Positions 8,458 to 19,520 of a stretch of DNA of 64,000 bases are shown here, piece after piece (position 1 is the first letter of the stretch; each line of letters starts with the position of its first letter). The position numbers and the translations under genes are program-made. Where the stretch lies: contig CAMLHK010000004.1 of NCBI GenBank assembly GCA_946479925.1, positions 1 to 64,000 of the forward strand. The letters run 5' to 3'. The stretch is from an uncultured Lactobacillus sp. GTDB taxonomy: Bacteria; Bacillota; Bacilli; Lactobacillales; Lactobacillaceae. The notes under the pieces are model-generated. The model was given only the letters and a program-made list of their open reading frames with translations, was not told where the DNA came from and did not search any database.

Positions 8458-8483
8458 TAGCACTGTACTTGATAGAGTGCTAA
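8457..8483 (+). promoter_or_regulatory. CIRCE operator (HrcA site) of clpP
   Basis: Arms TTAGCACTG and GAGTGCTAA separated by 9 bp. Only one arm base differs from the CIRCE consensus TTAGCACTC-N9-GAGTGCTAA. The site lies over the predicted transcription start of clpP. No CtsR heptad repeat was seen. Confidence 0.9.
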
Positions 8484-8504
8484 TTATATTTAGGAGGTAG
8501 AAAG

Positions 8505-9089
8505 ATGCTTGTACCTACAGTTATTGAACAAACTGCACGTGGCGAACGCGCATATGATATATATTCACGTTTATTGAAAGACAGAATCATCATGCTTAGT
8601 GGTGAAATTAACGATGATATGGCAAATTCAATTATTGCACAATTACTATTTCTTGATGCTCAAGACAACACCAAGGATATTTCTCTTTACATTAATTCAC
8701 CAGGTGGTGTGATTACTTCTGGTTTGGCAATCATGGATACCATGAACTTTATTAAATCAGATGTTTCAACTATCGCCATCGGCATGGCAGCCTCTATGGC
8801 TTCCATTTTACTGACTAGCGGGGCAAAAGGTAAGCGTTTTGCATTACCTAACTCAACTGTTTTGATTCATCAACCTTTAGGTGGTGCACAGGGTCAGCAA
8901 ACAGACATTCAAATTGCTGCAAATGAAATTTTAAAGAGCCGTGAAAAAATTAACCGGATCTTACATGAAACTACTGGTCAGCCTTTAGAAAAGATTCAAA
9001 AGGACACTGAACGGGACAATTACATGACCGCACAGCAAGCTAAAGACTATGGTTTAATCGATGAAATTATGGTTAATCAAAAGAAATAG
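8505..9089 (+). CDS. clpP: ATP-dependent Clp protease proteolytic subunit ClpP
   Basis: Cytoplasmic serine peptidase forming two heptameric rings that degrade substrates delivered by ClpC, ClpE and ClpX. 194 aa, full family length. The catalytic triad is visible as Ser97 (GMAASMAS), His122 (IHQPLGG) and Asp171 (ERDNYM). AGGAGG lies 8 bp before the ATG. It stands alone, with its own promoter, CIRCE operator and terminator, so it appears to belong to the HrcA heat-shock regulon. Adaptors that feed ClpCP/ClpXP are encoded in the same window: MecA (60132-60854) and a YjbH-like protein (58609-59229). Confidence 0.97.
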   Translation: MLVPTVIEQTARGERAYDIYSRLLKDRIIMLSGEINDDMANSIIAQLLFLDAQDNTKDISLYINSPGGVITSGLAIMDTMNFIKSDVSTIAIGMAASMASILLTSGAKGKRFALPNSTVLIHQPLGGAQGQQTDIQIAANEILKSREKINRILHETTGQPLEKIQKDTERDNYMTAQQAKDYGLIDEIMVNQKK

Positions 9090-9106
9090 TATCAATAAAC
9101 TGCAAT

Positions 9107-9141
9107 AAAAAAGAAACCCATCATTGATGAGTTTCTTTTTT
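9107..9141. terminator. Bidirectional terminator between clpP and whiA
   Basis: AAGAAACCCATCA and TGATGAGTTTCTT form a stem flanked by A- and T-runs, so it can act for both converging genes. Confidence 0.88.
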
Positions 9142-10075
9142 ATTGCTCTAAACTTGCAGCAATATCGTGAATTTTTTTAAAGCGATGATTGACTCCAGAT
9201 TTTGAAATCGGACCATCTGGCACCTGTTGCGCTATTTCTTTCAGTGATAGTTCCGGTTCATCTAATCTTAGTCTAGCCAAACCTTGCAATTTTTCAGGAA
9301 TATTTTCTAACCCAATTTTACGTTCAATTAACTCAATATCTTCAACCTGTTTGGCTGCTGCATTGGCCGTCTTTTTTAAATTAGCTGTATCACAATTGAC
9401 CAACCTGTTAACAGAATTACGCATATCCCGCATAATACGCAAATCTTCAAAAGACAGCATTGCATTTAATGCTCCGACAATATGTAAAAAGTCACCAATT
9501 TTTTCGGCTTCTTTTAAATAAACAATATAGCCACGCCTTCTTGGTGTACTTTTAGCATTCAGATTAAAGCGGTCATTCATAATATGAAGCAAATCGTCAT
9601 TATGGTCTTTATAAACAGAATAAATTTCCAAATGATACCGACTCGTATTAGGATTATTCACACTGCCACTGGCTAAAAAAGCACCACGCAAATATGACAT
9701 CGACCCTTCCCGTGAATTAATTATTCTTTTAGGAATGCTAGTAATTAAATTCAAGCTTGGGGTCAAAATTTCCAAATTATTCAGTATTTCTTTCACGTGA
9801 TTTTGTAATCTCACCAAATACTGATTATTTTTTTTAAGCTTCATTTTGCGAGAAACTATCAATTGTGGTTCAACCTTATATGCAGTTTTTATCAAAGAAA
9901 AAATACGTCTAGCTATGGCTGGATTTTCAGTAGTGATATCAAGGCTAAATTTGTGCTCATGAAAATTCAAAACGCCATTCATACGCAGGAAAGCAGCCAA
10001 TTCTGCTTTGGCATGTTCTTGGTGAATGGGCAGCGAAGTCAACTCTTTTTTTACGTTACTAGCATAGCTGGCCAT
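9140..10075 (-). CDS. whiA: WhiA family DNA-binding protein
   Basis: 311 aa, close to Bacillus WhiA (316). The N-terminal two-thirds resembles the LAGLIDADG-like homing-endonuclease fold without nuclease residues (MSYLRGAFLASGSVNNP, YHLEIYSV). The C-terminal helix-turn-helix is LKEIAQQVPDGPISKSGVNHR. In Firmicutes it affects cell division and chromosome segregation. It ends the rapZ-yvcK-whiA operon, a highly conserved order, starting 6 bp after yvcK. Confidence 0.94.
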   Translation of the reverse strand: MASYASNVKKELTSLPIHQEHAKAELAAFLRMNGVLNFHEHKFSLDITTENPAIARRIFSLIKTAYKVEPQLIVSRKMKLKKNNQYLVRLQNHVKEILNNLEILTPSLNLITSIPKRIINSREGSMSYLRGAFLASGSVNNPNTSRYHLEIYSVYKDHNDDLLHIMNDRFNLNAKSTPRRRGYIVYLKEAEKIGDFLHIVGALNAMLSFEDLRIMRDMRNSVNRLVNCDTANLKKTANAAAKQVEDIELIERKIGLENIPEKLQGLARLRLDEPELSLKEIAQQVPDGPISKSGVNHRFKKIHDIAASLEQ

Positions 10076-10081
10076 TATTTG

Positions 10082-11107
10082 TTATTCCTTCCTGCGAGCC
10101 ATTGCGGCAAATGCCAGGTTGATGATTTCTTTTGCTACTTTCTTACCGTCATGAAAAACCAATCCGCTACGCTGGTCAATAAAATCATCGGTAATCACCC
10201 GACAGCCCTGCTCGCGCAGTCCGTTAAAGTCTCTTTTCACCGGCTCAATATAGGCATCGTAATCACTAGGATTAAACTTAGACATGTCAATTTTGGCACC
10301 ATTAACTAAAGCAGTATTAATATAATGACCACCAAGATGTGCGTTAATTACTTTAACGTGATCACAGTCTGAAAAATGATCGGTTTCGCCAAGCTGCGTC
10401 ATAATATTGCAAATATATATTACTTCTGCACTAGTTTTCCTAACAGCTTCGCCTAAATTAGGTATCATCAGATTAGGTAAGATTGAAGTAAACAAGCTTC
10501 CAGGTCCTAACACTACTGCATCAGCATTTTTAATAGCATTTAGCACTTTAGACACGGCTTTTGGTTCAGAATTTGAGTTTGTATTGGTAACCCAAACTCG
10601 TTTTATCCTCTTATCCTTATCAGTGATTTCTTTTTCTCCTGCTTGAATGGTCCCATCAACAAACTCAGCATTAAGTGTTAAGGGCTCGTTAGAGGCAGGA
10701 TACACGTGTCCATCTACATGCATCATTTTAGACAAAGACTGGACAGCATCAAAAATATTGCCATGCATCTCATTCAAAGCAGCAATGATTAAGTTTCCGA
10801 TAGCATGACCTGAGAAAAATGAGTCGGAGGAATCAAAGCGATATTGAAAAATATCTTTTTCTTCCTGTGAAATTCCACTTAGAGAAACCAGCACATTGCG
10901 AATATCACCAGGTGGAACGACATTGATAAAGTTGCGAATTGATCCTGAAGAACCACCATCATCTGATACCGTCACAATGGCGGTTATTTCAGCTTCTTGT
11001 TCTTTAAGTGCATTCAAAACAACTGGCAACCCAGTTCCACCACCAATGACCACAATCTGTGGTCTTCTACTTCTAGTTACACGAATCACTTTTTCAGCAT
11101 ATGTCAT
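10082..11107 (-). CDS. yvcK: YvcK family gluconeogenesis/cell-shape factor (CofD-like)
   Basis: About 341 aa with the [13 protein letters not shown] nucleotide-binding loop near the N terminus, [18 protein letters not shown] and [11 protein letters not shown], all family signatures. YvcK binds UDP-sugars and is needed for growth on non-glycolytic carbon and for normal shape in Bacillus. I chose the ATG at 11107 because AAAGGTGAT precedes it by 4 bp. A GTG at 11116 overlaps the rapZ stop and extends the frame by three codons. Middle gene of rapZ-yvcK-whiA. Confidence 0.93.
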   Translation of the reverse strand: MTYAEKVIRVTRSRRPQIVVIGGGTGLPVVLNALKEQEAEITAIVTVSDDGGSSGSIRNFINVVPPGDIRNVLVSLSGISQEEKDIFQYRFDSSDSFFSGHAIGNLIIAALNEMHGNIFDAVQSLSKMMHVDGHVYPASNEPLTLNAEFVDGTIQAGEKEITDKDKRIKRVWVTNTNSNSEPKAVSKVLNAIKNADAVVLGPGSLFTSILPNLMIPNLGEAVRKTSAEVIYICNIMTQLGETDHFSDCDHVKVINAHLGGHYINTALVNGAKIDMSKFNPSDYDAYIEPVKRDFNGLREQGCRVITDDFIDQRSGLVFHDGKKVAKEIINLAFAAMARRKE

Positions 11108-11112
11108 GAAAA

Positions 11113-11997
11113 TCACCTTTTTCTAGTGTAACGACTAATTTCGCGGTGCGTAATATCAACTGTATAGTCTTCAGCCAAGTCTTGTGCCAATTGCTGTGCA
11201 ATTGCAACACTGCGATGCTGACCACCCGTACACCCAATTGCAATAGTTAATTTGCTTTTGCCTTCATTAATATACCCCGGCAAAGCAACTTTTAATAAGT
11301 CTAAAAATTTTTGATAAAAAGTCTGGGTTTGTTTTTTATCCATTACATAATTAAAAACCCGTTTATCGAGTCCCGTAAATGGCCTTAATTCAGGTATATA
11401 AAATGGGTTAGGCAAAAACCTGACATCCATCACAATATCTGCATCAATCGGCATACCGTATTTAAAGCCGAAAGATAACACTTCAATGGAAAATGGCTGT
11501 TTATGCTGTTTACTAAATCTATTAATCAGCTCCTGCTTTAGCTCCTTAGGAGACAAATTAGAGGTATCTATAATGTCATTAGCACGATTCTTTATACCTG
11601 TTAAAATTCGTCTTTCTTCTAAAATACCGTCAAGCAAGCGGCCATTGTTTGCCAATGGTGGTACACGCCGTGTCTCTTTGTAACGAGCAACTAAAGTGTT
11701 ATCGGACGCGTCCAGAAATACAATTCTAGTTTGAGCGTTGCCATTATCTTCAAGCGAATTGATTTCATTATCTAAATCCTTATAAAACCGTCTAACTCGT
11801 AAATCAATTACCACTGCTACTTTAGTAAAATCATCCGACCTGACAATTAATTCCCAAAAACTAGGTAAAAGCGATGGAGGCAAATTATCAACTATAAAAT
11901 AGCCCATATCTTCCAAAGCATGAGAAGCCACGGTTTTGCCCGCGCCACTCATTCCTGTAATAATCAGTAGTTGCTTTTTGTGCTCAGCCATTTTCAA
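11113..11997 (-). CDS. rapZ: RNase adapter protein RapZ (YvcJ-type nucleotide-binding protein)
   Basis: 294 aa. Walker A GMSGAGKT is at about residues 15-22 and the conserved C-terminal block is [13 protein letters not shown]. The family includes E. coli RapZ, which regulates glucosamine-6-phosphate synthase through small RNAs, and Bacillus YvcJ, with a nucleotide hydrolysis role linked to competence. Either the TTG at 11997 or the ATG at 11991 is the start; the GGGGGG tract suits the ATG better. First gene of the rapZ-yvcK-whiA operon. Confidence 0.93.
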   Translation of the reverse strand: MKMAEHKKQLLIITGMSGAGKTVASHALEDMGYFIVDNLPPSLLPSFWELIVRSDDFTKVAVVIDLRVRRFYKDLDNEINSLEDNGNAQTRIVFLDASDNTLVARYKETRRVPPLANNGRLLDGILEERRILTGIKNRANDIIDTSNLSPKELKQELINRFSKQHKQPFSIEVLSFGFKYGMPIDADIVMDVRFLPNPFYIPELRPFTGLDKRVFNYVMDKKQTQTFYQKFLDLLKVALPGYINEGKSKLTIAIGCTGGQHRSVAIAQQLAQDLAEDYTVDITHREISRYTRKR

Positions 11998-12017
11998 ACT
12001 ACCCCCCTATTAATAAA

Positions 12018-12026
12018 ATTATACCA
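12018..12026 (-). promoter_or_regulatory. Extended -10 promoter of rapZ-yvcK-whiA
   Basis: TGGTATAAT on the minus strand: consensus -10 (12018-12023) with the TGn extension. No clear -35 is visible. Confidence 0.6.
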
Positions 12027-12056
12027 TACCAGGTTTTTCCTAACTTTTTTGAGTAA

Positions 12057-12082
12057 AAAAAAAGTTCTAATGAACTTTTTAT
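12057..12082 (-). terminator. Terminator of the HdeD-like gene
   Basis: Minus strand AAAGTTC-ATTA-GAACTTT followed by a T run; short but compact. Confidence 0.7.
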
Positions 12083-12085
12083 TTA

Positions 12086-12628
12086 TTAGCGATTAACAAA
12101 AGCTGCAATAATTTGATTAATTCCAAAAATCAATAACCAGAATGACACTAACCAAATTAGTGTTAAGGCAGATAATGCCGGATTAAACATCAGGCTGATT
12201 GCTATCAATAATCCTAGTATATTTAAGATTAGATTTAGCCAAAAGAAGAAATTAGAAATTCTTCTCATCCGCCATGAAAAAACTATACCAGTAATCGAAT
12301 CAAATAAGAACCAAAAAGCAAAAAGGTAGGCAATTGTTAATCCAGCAGCATCGTATGAGTAAAGAAACAAAATACCAACGATAATGTCCAATACTCCTGA
12401 AACAATTGACCACCAGCTAGAAGGGATAAAATACCGAAAACGGCTGTAAAATACCAGCCAAACAAATCCCTGGACAATAGAGACAATAGCAAACAGCAAG
12501 ACAAATGCGTGTAGTGCTTTACCTGGATGCCGTAATAGAAATAACCCAGCAATTACCATTAAAATACCAGAAATAAATGCGGCCCAATTAAACCCACGAT
12601 TTTGTCCGTAACTAGAAAAATTATCCAT
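12086..12628 (-). CDS. HdeD/DUF308 family membrane protein
   Basis: 180 aa, almost entirely hydrophobic, with about six transmembrane segments and the DUF308 pattern (FNWAAFISGILMVIAGLFLL at the start and LLIFGINQIIAAF at the end). HdeD in E. coli relates to acid resistance; the role here is unknown. AAGGAGG precedes the ATG. It is monocistronic, between uvrA and rapZ. Confidence 0.8.
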   Translation of the reverse strand: MDNFSSYGQNRGFNWAAFISGILMVIAGLFLLRHPGKALHAFVLLFAIVSIVQGFVWLVFYSRFRYFIPSSWWSIVSGVLDIIVGILFLYSYDAAGLTIAYLFAFWFLFDSITGIVFSWRMRRISNFFFWLNLILNILGLLIAISLMFNPALSALTLIWLVSFWLLIFGINQIIAAFVNR

Positions 12629-12682
12629 TTTTATTCCTCCTTGCGCTATATTTTACACTTTATCACAAACAATTAATACTAT

Positions 12683-15532
12683 TTAATTACTTTTTGCACT
12701 AGCCTTTTTTGTTAGTGACGTGTCACGCATAAGAACTGGCTTTAAATACTGACCGGTATAACTTTCCTTAACTTGTGCTACCTGCTCTGGTGTGCCAGTG
12801 GCAACTATTTGGCCACCACCTTCTCCTCCTTCAGGACCCAGATCAATTAACCAATCAGCATTTTTAATCACATCCAAATTGTGTTCGATTATCAAAACTG
12901 TATTGCCTTGATCAACGAGTCTTTGCAATACTTCCAGTAAACGCTTGATATCATCTGTATGCAAACCAGTTGTCGGCTCATCTAAAATGTAAAAGTTCTT
13001 ACCTGTTGATAACTTCTGCAACTCCGCAGCAAGCTTCATCCTTTGCGCTTCACCACCGGATAAGGTAGTAGCAGACTGACCTAGTTTGACATAACCTAAA
13101 CCGACATCCACAATTGTTTGTAATTTGCGCGCAATTTTAGGAATATTTTTAAAGAACAAGCAAGCCTCACTAATTGTCATATCTAAAACCTGTGCAATAT
13201 TTTTCTTGCGATAAGTTACTTCGAGAGTTTCAGAATTATAACGACTGCCATGACAAACTTCACACGGAACATAGACGTCCGGCAAAAAATTCATTTCTAT
13301 TTTAATAATGCCATCGCCATGGCAGGCTTCACAACGGCCGCCTTTAACATTAAAGGAAAAGCGCGCCTTAGTGTAACCACGGAGTTTGGCTTCATTTGTT
13401 TGGGCAAATAAAGCTCTAATATCATCAAAAACACTGGTATAAGTAGCGGGATTACTTCGAGGAGTGCGACCGATCGGACTTTGATCAATATCAATGATTT
13501 TTTCAATGTTTTGGTAGCCACTGATAGTTTTATATTTGCCAGGTTTAGTTTGATTTCGATTCAATTTTTGTGCTAAAGCACGTTTTAATATCATATTTAC
13601 CAAGGTTGATTTACCAGAACCTGAAACTCCAGTAACCACAATTAATTTGCCTAAAGGAAATTCAACCTTTAAATTTTTGAGATTATTTTCAGCTGCACCG
13701 GTAATTGTAATTTTTTTACCATTACCTTTACGCCTTTTTAACGGAACAGGAACAAACTTTTTACCTGCCATATATTGTCCAGTTAGAGATTTTTCATTCT
13801 GTTCAACTTCTTCAGGCGTACCGACAGCCATAACTTCACCGCCATAAGTCCCGGCACCCGGACCCATATCGATCAGGTAATCGGCTTGTCTCATAGTCTC
13901 GTCATCATGTTCAACTACAATTAAGGAATTACCTAAATCACGCATGCGCTTCAAAGCAGCTATCAGCCGGTCATTATCACGCTGATGTAAACCGATTGAT
14001 GGTTCATCCAAAACATACATGACTCCTGAAAGATTGGAACCAATTTGGGTCGCAAGTCGGATTCTCTGAGCTTCCCCACCAGATAAAGTATTAGCAGAAC
14101 GCGACAAAGTCAAATAGTCCAGGCCCACGCTATTTAAGAAAGTAAGCCTGTCGCGCACCTCCTTTAGTATTGGCTTAGCAATGACAGATTCCTGCTCATC
14201 AAGTTTGATATTAGTGAAAAATTTAAGGGCATGACTGATTGCCAAATCCGATGCCTCAGCGATATCCTTGCCATTAACTTTAACCGCTAATGCTTTACGA
14301 TTTAATCTTTTGCCATGACAGGTTGAGCAAGTAAGTTCTGTCATATATTTGCCCATAACATCTCTCATGAACTTGGACATCGGATGATAATAACGTCTTT
14401 CAACGTTATCCATAGCGCCTTCAAAAGGCGCTGTCGTATCGTTAACCCCGAAATCACCGGTAACATGAAACTTAATTTTTTTAGTTGAGCCATGCAAAAT
14501 TGTTTCTTGTTGCTTCTTAGTCAACTTAGAAAATGGTTTATCAAGCGGAATTTTCAAAGCCGTACATGCCTGTTCAAGCATTTCCCCGTAGTACTTAGAA
14601 TTTTTCCAAGGTGCAACTGCTCCTTCGGCTAAAGTTTTGCTTTGATCCGGAACAACCAAGTCCTCATCAACTGCTAACTTAACGCCTAAGCCGTCACAAT
14701 CAGGACAAGCGCCAAACGGCGCATTAAAAGAGAAAAGCCGTGGTTCCATTTCTCCTACAGTAAAGCCGCATTTAGGACAAGCATAGTATTCTGAAAAGTT
14801 AATCGTTTCTGCGCCGATAACATCGACATTCATATAGCCGTCTGATAGGCGCAGAGCTGCCTCTACCGAATCAAAAAGCCGTGACCGAATGCCTTCTTTA
14901 ATAATCAAACGGTCAACCACGATATCAATTGAATGGCGCTTATTTTTTTCTAAATCAAATTTTTCACCGATTTCATGCATAGCGCCATCAATGATTACAC
15001 GAACATAGCCTGCTCTTTGTACCCGTTTAAAGACTTCTTTATGTGCTCCTCTTTTAGCTCTAATTACTGGTGCCAAAATTTGAATACGGCTACGTTCAGA
15101 CAAAGCCAAAATGCGATTAACCATTTGTTCAACCGACTGTCTTTCAATTAAAGTACCATCGTTAGGACAAACTGGGTGCCCAACTCGAGCCCACAAAAGT
15201 CTGAGATAATCATTTATTTCAGTAACTGTGCCCACAGTTGATCTGGGATTATGCGATGTCGTTTTTTGATCAATTGAGATTGCTGGATTTAAGCCATCGA
15301 TTGAATCAACATCTGGCTTATCCATTTGTCCTAAAAATTGGCGCGCATAGCTTGACAGTGATTGGACATATCTTCTACGCCCTTCGGCATACAAAGTATC
15401 AAAAGCCAAAGAACTTTTGCCAGAACCCGACAGGCCGGTAATAACAACTAATTTATCCTTAGGTATAGACAGGTTAATGTCTTTTAAATTGTGTTCACGC
15501 GCACCCCGAATAACAATTTTATCATTTACCAT
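12683..15532 (-). CDS. uvrA: Excinuclease ABC subunit A
   Basis: 949 aa, usual UvrA length. Two ABC ATPase halves: Walker A GLSGSGKS near residue 31 and GVSGSGKS in the second half, signature [12 protein letters not shown] and [12 protein letters not shown], and zinc-finger pairs CPKCG/CPDC and [14 protein letters not shown]. It recognises helix-distorting lesions and loads UvrB. It follows uvrB with an 11-nt coding overlap, so the two are translationally coupled. Confidence 0.97.
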   Translation of the reverse strand: MVNDKIVIRGAREHNLKDINLSIPKDKLVVITGLSGSGKSSLAFDTLYAEGRRRYVQSLSSYARQFLGQMDKPDVDSIDGLNPAISIDQKTTSHNPRSTVGTVTEINDYLRLLWARVGHPVCPNDGTLIERQSVEQMVNRILALSERSRIQILAPVIRAKRGAHKEVFKRVQRAGYVRVIIDGAMHEIGEKFDLEKNKRHSIDIVVDRLIIKEGIRSRLFDSVEAALRLSDGYMNVDVIGAETINFSEYYACPKCGFTVGEMEPRLFSFNAPFGACPDCDGLGVKLAVDEDLVVPDQSKTLAEGAVAPWKNSKYYGEMLEQACTALKIPLDKPFSKLTKKQQETILHGSTKKIKFHVTGDFGVNDTTAPFEGAMDNVERRYYHPMSKFMRDVMGKYMTELTCSTCHGKRLNRKALAVKVNGKDIAEASDLAISHALKFFTNIKLDEQESVIAKPILKEVRDRLTFLNSVGLDYLTLSRSANTLSGGEAQRIRLATQIGSNLSGVMYVLDEPSIGLHQRDNDRLIAALKRMRDLGNSLIVVEHDDETMRQADYLIDMGPGAGTYGGEVMAVGTPEEVEQNEKSLTGQYMAGKKFVPVPLKRRKGNGKKITITGAAENNLKNLKVEFPLGKLIVVTGVSGSGKSTLVNMILKRALAQKLNRNQTKPGKYKTISGYQNIEKIIDIDQSPIGRTPRSNPATYTSVFDDIRALFAQTNEAKLRGYTKARFSFNVKGGRCEACHGDGIIKIEMNFLPDVYVPCEVCHGSRYNSETLEVTYRKKNIAQVLDMTISEACLFFKNIPKIARKLQTIVDVGLGYVKLGQSATTLSGGEAQRMKLAAELQKLSTGKNFYILDEPTTGLHTDDIKRLLEVLQRLVDQGNTVLIIEHNLDVIKNADWLIDLGPEGGEGGGQIVATGTPEQVAQVKESYTGQYLKPVLMRDTSLTKKASAKSN

Positions 15533-17564
15533 TTAATGCTTTCCCTTTTTTCTTAATTGGACTTCTAGTTGAACTTTCCAGTTCCATGATAGCATCCCGC
15601 AAAGTTGCAGCGCCTTCGAAGTCAAGCTTCTTAGCAGCTTCCTGCATTTGCTTTCGCAAGTCTTTAATCATGGTTCTCTTTTGTTTAACGGTTAATTCGT
15701 CAAAGTTCAAATCAGCAAAACTATCAGTTTGCGTATCTTCATCCGCCACTTTTGTAGCAGAAATAACATCCCTGATCGGTTTAACGATAGTTTTTGGTTT
15801 CATACCATGTTCTTCATTAAATTTAATCTGTAATTTACGTCTTCTCTGCGTTGCATCAATAGCTTCCCGCATTGAGTCTGTGATTGTATCGGCATACATA
15901 ATTACAGCCCCATCTGCGTTTCTGGAAGCACGCCCCATTGTTTGCACTAGTGGCCGGTATGCACGTAGAAAGCCTTCTTTATCAGCATCAAGAATTGCGA
16001 CCAGTGAAACTTCCGGTACATCAATACCCTCACGCAATAAGTTAATACCAATTAAAACGTCATACTTGCCAGTACGCAAGTCACGCAATATTTGCATCCG
16101 TTCCAAAGTTTTAACATCTGAATGAAGATATTGCACTTTAATCCCGAGATCTTTTAAATAATCTGTTAAGTCCTCAGCCATTTTTTTCGTTAATGTAGTA
16201 ACGAAAACACGTTCATTCTTTTCAATCCGCTTGTTAATTTCAGCAACTAGATCATCAATTTGACCCTCAACCGGTTTAACCTCAATTTTAGGATCAAGCA
16301 AACCAGTTGGTCTGATGATTTGTTCGACCTTATGATTTGTCCGTTCGAGCTCATAATCTCCCGGGGTTGCTGAAACATATAATATTTGGTTAACGTGTTT
16401 TTCAAATTCAGCCAGCTTCAAGGGCCTGTTATCAAGCGCAGAAGGTAAACGAAAGCCGTAATCAATCAAAGTCTTTTTACGGTTGCGGTCTCCGTTGTAC
16501 ATTGCCCTAATTTCCGGCATAGTTGCGTGAGACTCATCAATTAGAATGAGAAAATCATCTGGAAAGAAGTCAAGTAAAGTATAAGGGGGTTCTCCTTCTT
16601 TTCTTCCTTCCATATGACGAGAATAGTTTTCAATACCGTTGGTATAGCCAACTTCACCCATCATTTCCATATCGAAAGTGGTCCGCTGTTTAATACGTTC
16701 AGCTTCTAGCAACTTTCCCTCGCCTTCAAACTTTTTCACCTGAATATTCATTTCTTGTGAAATGGCCTTAAGAGCCCGTCTCATTTGCTCTTCATTGGTC
16801 ATGAAGTGCGTTGCTGGGAAAAGTGAAATACTCTCTCTTTCACCAATAACTTCACCGGTTAAGGCATCAACTTCTACAATTCTGTCAATTTCATCACCGA
16901 AAAATTCAATCCGATAAGCGTGGTTAGAGTTGCCTGCAGGAAAAACTTCTACAACATCTCCACGAACGCGAAAACGACCACGTTGAAAGTCAATATCATT
17001 GCGGTCATATTGAATATTGACTAGATCACGCAGTAAAGTGTTTCTGTTGTATTCTTCACCTTCATGAACCGTAATCACACTCGCAGCATATTCTTTAGGG
17101 TCACCTAAGCCGTAAATGCACGAAACTGACGCTACGACAATAACATCGTTTCGTTCCATTAAGTCACTGGTAGCTTGGTGACGTAATTGGTCAATTTCAT
17201 CATTAATTGCTGAGTCCTTTTCAATATATGTGTCTGATTGCGGCACATATGCTTCAGGTTGGTAATAATCATAGTATGACACGAAATAGTCAACGGCATT
17301 ATGTGGGAAAAACTCTTTAAATTCTCCATATAGCTGTCCCACCAAAGTCTTATTATGAGAAATGACTAAAGTGGGTTTATTTAACTTAGCAATAATATTG
17401 GCCATAGTGAAAGTTTTACCAGTACCGGTAGCACCTTCCAAAATCTGTTCTTTATACCCTTTTTTAAAGCCAGCAGCCAATTTATCAATGGCTTGTTGCT
17501 GATCGCCTGCTGGATTAAATTTAGAAACGAGTTCAAATTTACGTTCTTCTTGTCGTTTAATCAT
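15522..17564 (-). CDS. uvrB: Excinuclease ABC subunit B
   Basis: 680 aa. Walker A GATGTGKT at about residues 41-48, helicase motif DESH, the beta-hairpin region around [12 protein letters not shown], and a C-terminal UVR motif ([22 protein letters not shown], split) that contacts UvrC. It damage-checks and holds the pre-incision complex in nucleotide excision repair. GAGGAG lies 7 bp before the ATG. A LexA/DinR-like box at 17637-17650 over the promoter suggests SOS control of uvrBA. Confidence 0.97.
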   Translation of the reverse strand: MIKRQEERKFELVSKFNPAGDQQQAIDKLAAGFKKGYKEQILEGATGTGKTFTMANIIAKLNKPTLVISHNKTLVGQLYGEFKEFFPHNAVDYFVSYYDYYQPEAYVPQSDTYIEKDSAINDEIDQLRHQATSDLMERNDVIVVASVSCIYGLGDPKEYAASVITVHEGEEYNRNTLLRDLVNIQYDRNDIDFQRGRFRVRGDVVEVFPAGNSNHAYRIEFFGDEIDRIVEVDALTGEVIGERESISLFPATHFMTNEEQMRRALKAISQEMNIQVKKFEGEGKLLEAERIKQRTTFDMEMMGEVGYTNGIENYSRHMEGRKEGEPPYTLLDFFPDDFLILIDESHATMPEIRAMYNGDRNRKKTLIDYGFRLPSALDNRPLKLAEFEKHVNQILYVSATPGDYELERTNHKVEQIIRPTGLLDPKIEVKPVEGQIDDLVAEINKRIEKNERVFVTTLTKKMAEDLTDYLKDLGIKVQYLHSDVKTLERMQILRDLRTGKYDVLIGINLLREGIDVPEVSLVAILDADKEGFLRAYRPLVQTMGRASRNADGAVIMYADTITDSMREAIDATQRRRKLQIKFNEEHGMKPKTIVKPIRDVISATKVADEDTQTDSFADLNFDELTVKQKRTMIKDLRKQMQEAAKKLDFEGAATLRDAIMELESSTRSPIKKKGKALNGK

Positions 17565-17581
17565 CGAAAGACTCCTCGTAG

Positions 17582-17607
17582 AAAAAGTTGGACAAAATTG
17601 CCCAACT
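17582..17607 (-). terminator. Weak hairpin in the uvrB leader
   Basis: Minus strand AGTTGG-N10-CCAACT followed by TTTTTC. It lies after the uvrB -10 (17620-17625), so it may end pgm read-through or attenuate uvrB. The T tract is short. Confidence 0.4.
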
Positions 17608-17619
17608 CTTATTTGACTT

Positions 17620-17625
17620 ATTATA
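17620..17625 (-). promoter_or_regulatory. -10 element of the uvrBA promoter
   Basis: Consensus TATAAT on the minus strand. The -35 region is poor and overlapped by the LexA-like box. Confidence 0.55.
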
Positions 17626-17636
17626 TTTTACTCTCT

Positions 17637-17650
17637 CGAACGTATTTTCG
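17637..17650 (-). promoter_or_regulatory. LexA/DinR (SOS) box upstream of uvrBA
   Basis: CGAACGTATTTTCG on the plus strand matches the Gram-positive SOS consensus CGAAC-N4-GTTCG at nine of ten defined positions. It overlaps the -35 region of uvrB. Confidence 0.75.
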
Positions 17651-17663
17651 CATCCTTTTTGTC

Positions 17664-19394
17664 TTATTTTAATTTTAACAGTTTTGCCATTGCCTTTTGA
17701 TAACTTTCAGCCGACGCGTGAGCAGTTGCAATATCGGGCTTATTAACTCCGACGTAGGCTTTAATTACTGGTTCTGTACCAGATGGTCTTAAGGCCAGCC
17801 AAGTTTCATCTGCCAAATAATATTTTAATACATTGGATTTAGGTAGCCCTGCTAGCGGTTTAACACCATTCTCGGTAATTTCCTGCTGCTTTAAAAAGTC
17901 TTGGATTTTGTTAACCTTAACCCCATTTATTTCTTCTAAATGCTCTGAACGTAATTTTGACATCAAAAGCGCCATTTTCTTTTGTCCACCAATACCCGGC
18001 ATTTCAATAGCTTTAGTAATTTCGTATGAAGTACCGTATTTTTGCCAAATTTCATTGAGACCATCTAGCACGGTCATGTTGCGTGAAGCATAATAAGAAG
18101 CTACTTCAGCAAACATTAGTGCACCCTGCATAGCGTCTTTATCTCGCGCAAAAGGCTTAAAAAGATAGCCGTAGCTTTCCTCAAAGCCCATCAAGAATTT
18201 GCCATCATGTGTTTTACTCATGCGATCGATTTCTTCGCCAATAAACTTGAAACCGGTCAAAACATATTTGGTTTTAATACCAAAATCTTGGGCAATTTTA
18301 AACGGCATGCTACTGGAAACTACCGAGGTAATTAACTCATAATCGCTGGCTAATTGACCATTATTTTTTAAATTAACCAGCAAATAATAAATCATCAGCG
18401 TGGCAATTTGGTTACCAGTTAGCACCTGAAAATCACCATTTTTGGTGCGAACGCATGCACCCATTCGATCAGCATCAGGATCCGTGGCAATGATTAAGTC
18501 TGCCTGTTTTTCATTTGCTAATTTTATTCCCGGATCAAAAACATCACGGTATTCCGGATTTGGTTTTTTAGTTGTTGGAAATTCCGGATCAATGATTGCC
18601 TGGCTGGGAACCGGAATTACATTAGTAAAACCTCCTTGCCTGAATGCGCGATCATAAATCATTTTACCTGTACCATGCAATGGGGTATAAATAATGGTTA
18701 ATTTGTCGGCATTTTGCCGTATAAGGTCGGGGTTAACATTTACCGTTTTTAATTCTGCTAAATATGCTTCATCAATGTCTTCACCAATCAGCTGTAAAGT
18801 TTTTCGTGCACGGAGTTGCACTACTGGCGCTGCTTTAACGTTAAAAATATCTGTTACTCTTTGAGAATACTCAAAAACTCGCTCTGCATCTTCAGGACCC
18901 ATTTGGGCGCCATCGGCACCATAAACCTTGTAACCATTATATTGTTTGGCATTATGAGAAGCAGTAATATTAATTCCGGCCGCAGCGTGTAAGTACCTAA
19001 CCGCAAATGATAATTCAGGTGTTGGTCTTAAATCATCAAACAGATAAACATGGATATTATGGCTTCCTAGAATTCTGGCCGCATGGTCTGCAAATTCACG
19101 TGAGTGATAACGTGAATCAAAAGAAATTACCACCCCTTTATTTTGAGCTTGCTCACCTTTTTCATCTATCAACCGAGCTAAGCCCTCTGTTACACGGCCA
19201 ACAGTGTACAAATTGATGCGATTAGTTCCCGGCTCTAGCCTGCCTCTCATACCGGCAGTACCAAAATTAATATCTTGCCCAAACGCATCTTCAACCCAAT
19301 TTGGATTTTGACCAAGTTCAGACAGTTGATCTTTTAAATAATCGGGCAGATTTTGTGCCTGTTGCCATTTTTGAAATGTTTCTCTTGCTTTCAT
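17664..19394 (-). CDS. pgcA: Phosphoglucomutase/phosphomannomutase family (PgcA-type)
   Basis: 576 aa alpha-D-phosphohexomutase interconverting glucose-1-phosphate and glucose-6-phosphate, linking glycolysis to UDP-glucose and wall polymer synthesis. Visible signatures: GTAGMRGRLEPGTNR, the phosphoserine loop TASHNAKQYNGYKVY, the metal loop DPDADRMG, the sugar loop GFEESYGYL and the phosphate loop RPSGTEP. A TATAAT -10 lies about 65 bp upstream. Its position between trxB and uvrB is conserved in lactobacilli, as I remember. Confidence 0.94.
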   Translation of the reverse strand: MKARETFQKWQQAQNLPDYLKDQLSELGQNPNWVEDAFGQDINFGTAGMRGRLEPGTNRINLYTVGRVTEGLARLIDEKGEQAQNKGVVISFDSRYHSREFADHAARILGSHNIHVYLFDDLRPTPELSFAVRYLHAAAGINITASHNAKQYNGYKVYGADGAQMGPEDAERVFEYSQRVTDIFNVKAAPVVQLRARKTLQLIGEDIDEAYLAELKTVNVNPDLIRQNADKLTIIYTPLHGTGKMIYDRAFRQGGFTNVIPVPSQAIIDPEFPTTKKPNPEYRDVFDPGIKLANEKQADLIIATDPDADRMGACVRTKNGDFQVLTGNQIATLMIYYLLVNLKNNGQLASDYELITSVVSSSMPFKIAQDFGIKTKYVLTGFKFIGEEIDRMSKTHDGKFLMGFEESYGYLFKPFARDKDAMQGALMFAEVASYYASRNMTVLDGLNEIWQKYGTSYEITKAIEMPGIGGQKKMALLMSKLRSEHLEEINGVKVNKIQDFLKQQEITENGVKPLAGLPKSNVLKYYLADETWLALRPSGTEPVIKAYVGVNKPDIATAHASAESYQKAMAKLLKLK

Positions 19395-19482
19395 TTCAGT
19401 AAAGTTCCTCTTTTTCTAGCATTTAATTCGTTTTCATAAATTATATTCTAGCATTTATCACTATTGCTATCTGTAAAAATAA

Positions 19483-19513
19483 AAAAAGAATTCATTTAAG
19501 CTGAATTCTTTTT
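19483..19513 (-). terminator. Terminator of trxB
   Basis: AAAAAGAATTC and GAATTCTTTTT pair across a 9-nt loop, with a T-rich 3' side on the minus strand. Confidence 0.85.
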
Positions 19514-19520
19514 GTAATCC

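Noticed and set aside
9863..10309. 148-codon plus-strand frame across whiA and yvcK
   Set aside because: Spans two well-supported opposite-strand genes and lacks a ribosome binding site.
15586..16125. 179-codon open frame antisense to uvrB
   Set aside because: Complete overlap with the conserved helicase core of UvrB, no binding site, Ser/Arg-rich shadow composition.
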